Source: Heloderma charlesbogerti
Lineage: Eukaryota; Chordata; Lepidosauria; Squamata; Helodermatidae
Length of the DNA stretch: 64,000 bases
Direction of reading: 5' to 3'
Assembly (NCBI GenBank): GCA_026122225.1
Contig: JANEZZ010000401.1
Coordinates: 310,001-374,000, forward strand
Position 1 is the stretch's first letter; every line of letters starts with the position of its first letter. This document shows, piece by piece, positions 57,501-64,000 of this stretch. Below the pieces are notes generated by a model. The model was not told where the DNA came from, did not search any database, and saw nothing but the letters and a program-made list of their open reading frames with translations. The translations under genes were made by a program, and so were the position numbers.

Positions 57501-59936
57501 TGTGCAGGCCCAGCAGCCTGCTGATTTTAGGTTTTCTTACGATCCCGTTTGGGGCCAACGGGGCACTCTGTACAGGCCCAGCAGCCTGCTGATTTTAGGT
57601 TTTCTTACGATCCTGTTTGGGGCCAACGGGGCACTCTGTACAGGCCCAGCAGCCTGCTGATTTTAGGTTTTCTTACGATCCTGTTTGGGGCCAACGGGGC
57701 ACTCTGTACAGGCCCAGGCGCCTGCTGATTTTAGGTTTTCTTACGATCCTGTTTGGGGCCAACGGGGCACTCTGTACAGGCCCAGCAGCCTGCTGATTTT
57801 AGGTTTTCTTACGATCCCGTTTGGGGCCAACGGGGCACTCTGTGCAGGCCCAGGCGCCTGCTGATTTTAGGTTTTCTTACGATCCCGTTTGGGCCAACGG
57901 GGCACTCTGTACAGGCCCAGGCGCCTGCTGATTTTAGGTTTTCGTACGTCCCGTTTGGGCCAACGGGGCACTCTGCACAGGCCCAGGCGCCTGCTGATTT
58001 TAGGTTTTCTTACGATCCTGTTTGGGGCCAACGGGGCACTCTGTACAGGCCCAGGCGCCTGCTGATTTTAGGTTTTCTTACGATCCTGTTTGGGGCCAAC
58101 GGGGCACTCTGTACAGGCCCAGGCGCCTGCTGATTTTAGGTTTTCTTACGATCCCGTTTGGGGCCAACGGGGCACTCTGTACAGGCCCAGGCGCCTGCTG
58201 ATTTTAGGTTTTCTTACGATCCCGTTTGGGGCCAACGGGGCACTCTGTGCAGGCCCAGCAGCCTGCTGATTTTAGGTTTTCTTACGATCCCGTTTGGGGC
58301 CAACGGGGCACTCTGTACAGGCCCAGCAGCCTGCTGATTTTAGGTTTTCTTACGATCCTGTTTGGGGCCAACGGGGCACTCTGTACAGGCCCAGCAGCCT
58401 GCTGATTTTAGGTTTTCTTACGATCCTGTTTGGGGCCAACGGGGCACTCTGTACAGGCCCAGCAGCCTGCTGATTTTAGGTTTTCTTACGATCCTGTTTG
58501 GGGCCAACGGGGCACACTGTACAGGCCCAGGAGCCTGCTGATTTTAGGTTTTCGTACGATCCCGTTTGGGCCAACGGGGCACTCTGTACAGGCCCAGCAG
58601 CCTGCTGATTTTAGGTTTTCTTACGATCCCGTTTGGGGCCAACGGGGCACTCTGTGCAGGCCCAGGCGCCTGCTGATTTTAGGTTTTCTTACGATCCTGT
58701 TTGGGGCCAACGGGGCACTCTGTACAGGCCCAGGCGCCTGCTGATTTTAGGTTTTCTTACGATCCTGTTTGGGGCCAACGGGGCACTCTGTACAGGCCCA
58801 GGAGCCTGCTGATTTTAGGTTTTCGTACGATCCCGTTTGGGCCAACGGGGCACTCTGTACAGGGCCAGCAGCCTGCTGATTTTAGGTTTTCTTATGATCC
58901 CGTTTGGGGCCAACGGGGCACTCTGTGCAGGCCCAGGCGCCTGCTGATTTTAGGTTTTCTTACGATCCTGTTTGGGGCCAACAGGGCACTCTGTACAGGC
59001 CCAGGCGCCTGCTGATTTTAGGTTTTCTTACGATCCCGTTTGGGGCCAACGGGGCACTCTGTGCAGGCCCAGGCGCCTGCTGATTTTAGGTTTTCTTACG
59101 ATCCTGTTTGGGCCAACGGGGCACTCTGTACAGGCCCAGGCGCCTGCTGATTTTAGGTTTTCGTACGATCCCGTTTGGGCCAATGGGGCACTCTGTACAG
59201 GCCCAGGCGCCTGCTGATTTTAGGTTTTCGTACGATCCCGTTTGGGGCCAAAAGGGCACTCTGTACAGGCCCAGCAGCCTGCTGATTTTAGGTTTTCTTA
59301 CGATCCTGTTTGGGGCCAACGGGGCACTCTGTACAGGCCCAGGCGCCTGCTGATTTTAGGTTTTCTTACGATCCCGTTTGGGCCAACGGGGCACTCTGCA
59401 CAGGCCCAGGCGCCTGCTGATTTTAGGTTTTCTTACGATCCTGTTTGGGGCCAACGGGGCACTCTGTACAGGCCCAGGCGCCTGCTGATTTTAGGTTTTC
59501 GTACGATCCCGTTTGGGGCCAACGGGGCACTCTGCACAGGCCCAGGCGCCTGCTGATTTTAGGTTTTCGTACGATCCCGTTTGGGCCAACGGGGCACTCT
59601 GCACAGGCCCAGGCGCCTGCTGATTTTAGGTTTTCGTACGTCCCGTTTGGGCCAACGGGGCACTCTGTGCAGGCCCAGCAGCCTGCTGATTTTAGGCTTT
59701 CGTACGTCCCGTTTGGGCCAACGGGGCACTCTGTACAGGCCCAGGCGCCTGCTGATTTTAGGTTTTCGTACGATCCCGTTTGGGCCAACGGGGCACTCTG
59801 CACAGGCCCAGGCGCCTGCTGATTTTAGGTTTTCGTACGTCCCGTTTGGGCCAACGGGGCACTCTGTGCAGGCCCAGCAGCCTGCTGATTTTAGGCTTTC
59901 GTACGTCCCGTTTGGGCCAACGGGGCACTCTGTGCG
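54578..59936. repeat. 68-bp satellite array, about 79 copies
   Basis: Tandem head-to-tail units of 68 bp, some 66-67 bp, with landmarks ctgtacaggcccagg, cctgctgattttagg, ttttcttacgatcc and gtttggggccaacgggg. Landmark positions such as 54583 and 54651 give the period directly. Many units hold the perfect 10-bp palindrome CAGGCGCCTG; others have CAGCAGCCTG or CAGGAGCCTG. The first three or four units read cttaaagtcctg in place of cttacgatcccg, and the last ones read ttcgtacgtcccg. Open reading frames cross the array on both strands because the unit has few stops, but the length is not a multiple of three, no conserved protein results, and none is called coding. The 3' end merges directly into the NDUFA13 CpG-rich promoter. 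Confidence 0.97.
55400..59050. repeat. Higher-order duplication of about 2,036 bp (30 units) inside the satellite
   Basis: Diagnostic variants recur at a fixed offset: the cgtacgtccc unit at 55908 and 57943 (2035), the gcacactgtac unit at 56481 and 58516 (2035), the tgtacagggc unit at 56821 and 58856 (2035), and a tgtgcaggcccagcag unit at 55465 and 57501 (2036; one base was lost between in the second copy). The order of eight consecutive variant units matches between copies. This shows a block duplication of about 30 units. Confidence 0.88.
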
Positions 59937-60220
59937 CGCCCCGAGGCAGCACTCACCCGACGGCGCCCGAGCGAGCGAGCGAGCGGTGATAAGCACAGAC
60001 GGCGGCTTCCCCGCCGCGCCCGCCGCGCCGCCCGTGGGCCCCGCCGGCGTATACGCGCCGACCAGTTCCGCGCGTTCGGTCGCGCGCTCGCGGCGGGCGG
60101 GCGGGCGGGTCGGAGGCTCCGTCACGGCGCTCCGGGCGGCGCTCGCTGCCGCGTCATCAAAGGGGGACGCCGGAGGCGGAGGAGGCCCGTCGCGCCGGGA
60201 GCGAGCTGCCCGCTCCCAAG
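59937..60220 (+). promoter_or_regulatory. NDUFA13: NDUFA13 CpG-island promoter and 5' UTR
   Basis: Extremely G+C and CpG rich, in sharp contrast with the introns. It contains a GC-box run, gcgggcgggcgggcgggtcgg-like (about 60092-60113), CRE-like half sites (cgtca at 60121 and in gcgtcatcaa near 60152), and no TATA box. The transcription start is not determined. Islands of this type drive housekeeping genes, which fits a complex I subunit. The satellite abuts it with no spacer beyond a few bases. Confidence 0.8.
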
Positions 60221-60226
60221 ATGGCG
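60214..60226 (+). promoter_or_regulatory. NDUFA13: YY1-type motif over the NDUFA13 start codon
   Basis: The sequence caagatggcggcc matches the YY1 consensus AAGATGGCGGC, with its ATG being the start codon at 60221-60223. Such initiator-proximal YY1 sites are frequent in nuclear genes for mitochondrial proteins. Binding is inferred. Confidence 0.6.
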
Positions 60227-60320
60227 GCCGGAGCCGGGAAGGTGAAGCAGGACATGCCGCCGCCGGGCGGGTACGGGCCCATTGACTACAAGAGGAACTT
60301 GCCCCGGCGGGGGCTCTCGG
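60221..60320 (+). CDS. NDUFA13: NDUFA13 (GRIM-19) exon 1 (residues 1-34)
   Basis: Encodes [17 protein letters not shown] then [17 protein letters not shown], the invariant N-terminus of this accessory subunit of mitochondrial complex I (inner membrane, NADH:ubiquinone oxidoreductase), also known as GRIM-19. The human protein begins MAASKVKQDM, so this one has a short insertion after Ala3. The ATG is set by homology and the donor is ctctcgg|gtgagc, one base into Gly34. Reading is open past the donor into the minisatellite as far as 60790, which is intron. Confidence 0.96.
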
Positions 60321-60326
60321 GTGAGC

Positions 60327-60885
60327 GGCTGGCCCTCAGCGGCCCGGACGCCTGGGTCCCCAAGGGGAGGATGGGGGGCTGGCCCTCAGCGGCCCGGACG
60401 CCTGGGTCCCCAAGGGGAGGATGGGGGGCTGGCCCTCAGCGGCCCGGACGCCTGGGTCCCCAAGGGGAGGATGGGGGGCTGGCCCTCAGCGGCCCGGACG
60501 CCTGGGTCCCCAAGGGGAGGATGGGGGGCTGGCCCTCAGCGGCCCGGACGCCTGGGTCCCCAAGGGGAGGATGGGGGGCTGGCCCTCAGCGGCCCGGACG
60601 CCTGGGTCCCCAAGGGGAGGATGGGGGGCTGGCCCTCAGCGGCCCGGACGCCTGGGTCCCCAAGGGGAGGATGGGGGGCTGGCCCTCAGCGGCCCGGACG
60701 CCTGGGTCCCCAAGGGGAGGATGGGGGGCTGGCCCTCAGCGGCCCGGACGCCTGGGTCCCCAAGGGGAGGATGGGGGGGCTGGTCCTTAGCGGCCCGGAC
60801 GCCTGGGTCCCCAAGAGGAGAACGGGGGGTGTTGGTCTTCAGAGGCCTGGACTCCTGGGTCCCTGAGAGGGAGGACATTGACTGG
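60327..60885 (+). repeat. 50-bp minisatellite, nine apparently identical units plus two degenerate
   Basis: The unit contains ggccctcagcggcccggacg, cctgggtccccaagggga and ggatgggg. Its ggccctcagc landmark occurs at 60331, 60381, 60431 and so on to 60731, a period of exactly 50. No mismatch is visible among these nine units. The following two (about 60780-60885) have a one-base insertion and substitutions (ggtccttagc, ggtcttcagaggcctgg). It begins six bases after the NDUFA13 exon 1 boundary. All three + strand frames lack stops across the perfect units. Confidence 0.97.
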
Positions 60886-60954
60886 CATCCTGGACACCTG
60901 GGTTCATTTGCAGAGTGAGGGCAATCAGCAGTCTGTAGGAAAGGGTGGGCAACT

Positions 60955-61045
60955 TGTGGCCCTCCAGATGTGTTGGCCTACAACTCCCATCTTCCCTTAT
61001 GTTTGGCTGGGGCTGATGGGTGTTGTGGTTGAAAACGTCTGGAGA
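60955..61045. repeat. Palindromic repeat in NDUFA13 intron 1
   Basis: ccagatgtgttggcctac / gctgatgggtgttgtgg with gaaaacgtctggagaacc. Confidence 0.75.
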
Positions 61046-61744
61046 ACCTGCTAGTGGCATGGAAGGGCAGGGGAGCTGATTCCCCCTTTTCTTCCCACAT
61101 CGGTGCTGGCCTCCAGCATGTGCTGTTCATCACTCTGGCAACATTGCTTATTTGTACCCTACTTTTCCCTGATGACATCACATCACACAAGCATACAAAA
61201 ACAACCTGACAATAAAAAAATACCACAGAAATCTAATAAATAATCTTTGGTTCAGATAGTAGAATAAGCCAATAAATAAACTTTCAGTTCAACCCTTAAA
61301 AAAAAACCCAGTTCAGTTAATAATGCAAAATTCATAACCAATATGTCAATAAACCACAAGGGGATAATAAAATACAATTTGTATTTTAGCAAAACAAATA
61401 CACACTTGTGTATTTGGCTTGCAGCAGCCAATATACTCATTCTGTGATGTAAAAGGAGACAGATTCACCGTAGAGCGAGCAGAAGCCAAGATAAGGCTTT
61501 GGCACAATAATTTAATGCAGTGATAGAACCAGCTGCCATTCCCCAGTCCTCCTGTCAACCTGTCCTCTCATCACAGGTTAATATGGAGGCAGAGAAAGGG
61601 GAGGCAGCCCATGCTGCTACTCATGCCAGAGGGAAGTTAGAACCCCCGGGAGTTCATCCAGTTCCTCCTAAGTGGAAATAAAGAGATTCGTCTGTTTGTC
61701 CTTGTAATATTTCTTTCTTTCTTTAAAGTATTTCTGTCCTGCTC

Positions 61745-61850
61745 CTGGTGACCCTCCAAATGTTTTTGCCTACAACTTCCATCAACCCCAGCCAACATTC
61801 ATAAGAATGATGGGAGTTGTAGGCCAAAACATCTGGAGGGCCACAAGTTG
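61745..61850. repeat. Palindromic repeat in NDUFA13 intron 1
   Basis: gtttttgcctacaacttcc / atgatgggagttgtaggcc and catctggagggccacaag. Confidence 0.82.
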
Positions 61851-61934
61851 CCCACTCTTGTGTTACAGACTGCTGATTGTCCTCACTCTGCAAATGAACC
61901 CAGCTGTCCAGGTTCCCAATCAATCTCCTCCCTC

Positions 61935-62130
61935 TCAGGGACCCAAGTTTCTAGGCCCCAAAGACTAACTCTCCCCTATGGGGATCCAGGCATCCGGGTC
62001 TCCGAGGACCAATCCCCTCCCCATCCTCTTCCTGGGGACCCAGGCGTCCAGGCCTTTGAGGACCAATCCCCCCACGTTCTCCTATTGGGGATCCAGGTGT
62101 CTCTGCCACCAGCCACTTTGGGGGATGCAG
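61935..62130 (-). repeat. Diverged, inverted minisatellite copies
   Basis: Segments such as ggggacccaggcgtccagg and ggggatccaggcatccggg recur at about 50-60 bp intervals. They are the reverse complement of the cctggacgcctgggtccc core in the array 1 kb upstream. Divergence is high, so these are older units. Confidence 0.7.
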
Positions 62131-63159
62131 GTATCTAGGAGCCAAAAAGTCTCCTGGAGTGACCAACGAGCAATGTTAAACAAGACAGTACCCCACAGGC
62201 TTATAATCTAAAAGGACATGACACACAAAGAAAGAGGAATCAGGAGGGAAGAGGAAAAATACTAAGTCTTTCAGTAGTGCTGGTGGAATGTGACAGACAA
62301 TGGCAAGCAAAATAGCTAACTGAACACTGCGAGTAGCACCATAGCGTTCGTTCAGGCTGAAAGGTGGCTCTACAGTATGTGAGAGTGAGCACCCCAACAT
62401 TTTGAAAAGGCATCCCAAAATTAGGGACAGTGATTTACCAGGAACAGGCTCTTCGAAGTAGAGGTTACTCGGAATGTATGATCAAAGCTGCCTCTTCATC
62501 CTAGATGTTCATTGATTACATTTAAAGTAGTACTCCAAGAGATCCTGCTCCTGTACATGGAAACTCCATTCAGTTATTCTTGTGTCTAAATATTTATTTA
62601 AGAAAGGGAAAGGCATGAATTATATCAAAAAAACAGGAGAGAAGGTATTCTCAAGTGCCAGAAAATACTTTAATAAGCCTGATGGGTTTCAGAAAGATAT
62701 TTCCTTCCTTCTTCAGGAGGCACTTGTCTTTCTTCACATATATTTTGAAAAATCTTTCTGATACTTCCTCTGTTTCAAGCATCAGTAAGATTTTTCAGAA
62801 TTTATGTGGAGAAAGACAAATGGCCCCTGAGGAAGGAAATACCTTTCCAAAATGCGGCAGTCTAATTATTTATAGAAATTTCTAGTTCATTTTCCTCCTG
62901 GTAGGATGGCTTACGTCACAGCAATACATACAATCAAGACGATATCAGGCAGACATGATAAAACATTATATTAATGGAATTGATAAGTGGAACAGATTAT
63001 TAGTTGAAGTTACTCCTCGCCAAAGAGGAAATGGTTTTCAGTGGAGCCTGATCCTCCATGTGGACTAGTAACCATTGGAGGCTGGTTTCCTATTTTAATA
63101 GAACATTGTGGAGAAAGCTGATGATGATATAAATCTTCTATTTCCTTCCTTTTCCCAAG

Positions 63160-63238
63160 GCTATAGCCTGTTCGCCATTGGAATTGGGACCCTCGTCTAT
63201 GGCTATTATTCCCTTGTGACATGGAACCGAGAGAGGCG
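63160..63238 (+). CDS. NDUFA13: NDUFA13 exon 2 (residues 34-59, partial gene)
   Basis: Starts by completing Gly34 and encodes [19 protein letters not shown] then TWNRERR. This is the single transmembrane helix that anchors the subunit in the inner mitochondrial membrane, with its flanking basic residues. The acceptor is cttttcccaag and the donor is gaggcg|gtaagt, two bases into an Arg codon. Human has a closely similar segment ending WNRERRRLQ. The remaining exons lie beyond the window. Confidence 0.95.
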
Positions 63239-64000
63239 GTAAGTTTCCAGGCAGTCTCTGGTAAGTAGGAAGACCCACCTCCACTTTGGGCTTATAAAAT
63301 GTAGAGCAACCTTCCTCCAACCCAGTGGGTTGTGGAAGGCTAGTCAGCACTACAGTTGGCGGGCACAGAGGAATCGCGTCACCGTCACCCCCAAATTCCA
63401 AAACCTGTGCTGAATTGGACAAAAGCTGAGGACTGGATTGTGAAGACGTAAGATTAACGAAGCTGTACTGTAGTTACCAAAACAGATGTCTGTCTGATAT
63501 GTCAGGGAGCTGACTGAGAAAATATACACAAGAACCTTAGTGTGTCTCCAGCTGATAGTATTTGACAGGGTGGGGAAACCCTGTGTCCCAAGTACCAGAC
63601 TTCGGGGATCTTGGGAAGTAGTGGAAGAAGATCCGTTTAAGTGAGAGGTGTGCTTTGAATCATGGAATTTAAGCATGTTGATAGAAGGGGTCGGATGGGG
63701 GCTAGGAGATAGAAGGTTCCAGCTGTAGAGAGTGTCAAGGCAGAAGTGTTATGGTTGGCTACACTTCAGCACAGAACTGGCTTAACTGGACTGAACTGGA
63801 TACCCTGGCAACAGTAATGTGTGTGTGTGTGTGGGGCAAGGCTCCATGTTCAGTTCCCGCCATCTCCAATTTAAAAAGAGTCAGGTAGCAGCAGATGGGT
63901 ATAAGGCGGCTTCTGATGTTCCAAAGGATGGTCAGAAATTAAATATGGTCAGAAATTAAATCCAGGGTGACATATTCCAGGGCCAAGTGAAAGGTTGCTG
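63239..64000 (+). other. NDUFA13: NDUFA13 intron 2, partial
   Basis: Mostly unique sequence. A short (TG)n run lies at 63820-63833 and a tRNA-SINE fragment at 63828-63920. No exon is recognised. Confidence 0.8.
63828..63920 (+). mobile_element. tRNA-derived SINE, partial
   Basis: Contains catgttcagttcccgccat and gggtataaggcggcttctg, box B and tail of the family. Confidence 0.55.

Larger units (their letters stand above)
60321..63159 (+). other. NDUFA13: NDUFA13 intron 1
   Basis: A 2.8-kb intron with GT at 60321 and AG at 63158-63159. It starts with the 50-bp minisatellite, then carries two palindromic repeats (60955-61045, 61745-61850), decayed inverted copies of the minisatellite (61935-62130) and a repeat tail near 62190-62300. 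From 62310 to 63150 nothing is recognised. Confidence 0.92.

Noticed and set aside
54767..59822. Many open reading frames of 70-150 codons on both strands of the 68-bp array (GPTGHSVQAQ... and similar).
   Set aside because: They follow from a repeat unit with few stops. Three successive units give three different frames, there is no start context, splice pattern or homology, and indels of one or two bases break them freely.
59559..60285. Long ORFs on both strands across the satellite end and the CpG island (188 and 234 codons).
   Set aside because: G+C-rich DNA has few stops by chance. The product is satellite translation followed by low-complexity Ala/Arg/Gly sequence unrelated to a known protein, and the NDUFA13 ATG lies in a different frame from the 234-codon ORF.
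54578..60885. CRISPR array suggested by regularly repeated sequence.
   Set aside because: The repeats are directly adjacent without unique spacers and lie in a vertebrate nuclear locus.
60282..60918. Repetitive ORFs of 165-194 codons in the 50-bp minisatellite.
   Set aside because: They lie in NDUFA13 intron 1, begin after or within exon 1 in other frames, and are a by-product of a stop-free unit. Kept only as a possible intron-retention product.

Overview
The window is nuclear DNA from a vertebrate, most likely a squamate reptile (lizard or snake). Two conserved multi-exon genes lie on the + strand in a background dense with CR1-type and L2-type LINE fragments, tRNA-derived and MIR-like SINEs, a very abundant palindromic element, and a BovB-type LINE tail. 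The BovB tail and the repeat mix are what point to Squamata. The species cannot be named from the sequence.

Layout. Positions 1-14933 look like a 5' non-coding intron of GATAD2A (p66-alpha, a NuRD subunit). Ten coding exons of GATAD2A follow between 14943 and 47102. All splice sites fit GT-AG and the reading phases close exactly, giving a 606-residue protein ending at a TAA at 47100-47102. The 3' UTR begins at 47103 and has candidate poly(A) signals out to about 52.3 kb. After a short intergenic stretch comes a satellite array of about 79 copies of a 68-bp unit (about 54578-59936). It runs into the CpG-rich promoter of NDUFA13 (GRIM-19, a complex I subunit). NDUFA13 exon 1 (60221-60320) and exon 2 (63160-63238) are present and the gene continues beyond the window. 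A second tandem repeat, of 50 bp with nine apparently identical copies, starts just after the exon 1 splice donor.

GATAD2A and NDUFA13 are neighbours in mammals as well. The mammalian intronless gene TSSK6, which lies between them there, is not seen here. The two genes have unrelated functions (chromatin repression; mitochondrial respiration) and share only synteny.

The most notable observations are: the 68-bp array at the NDUFA13 promoter, with an internal duplication of about 2 kb; the 50-bp minisatellite at the exon 1 donor; a missing 25-codon exon in GATAD2A; an in-frame alternative donor in its penultimate exon; several long foldback structures, including perfect 62-nt arms at 20468-20605; and about 30 copies of a palindromic repeat whose core resembles a ZNF143-type site.

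Repeat family names are given from recognition of motifs, without database comparison. Repeat boundaries are approximate.
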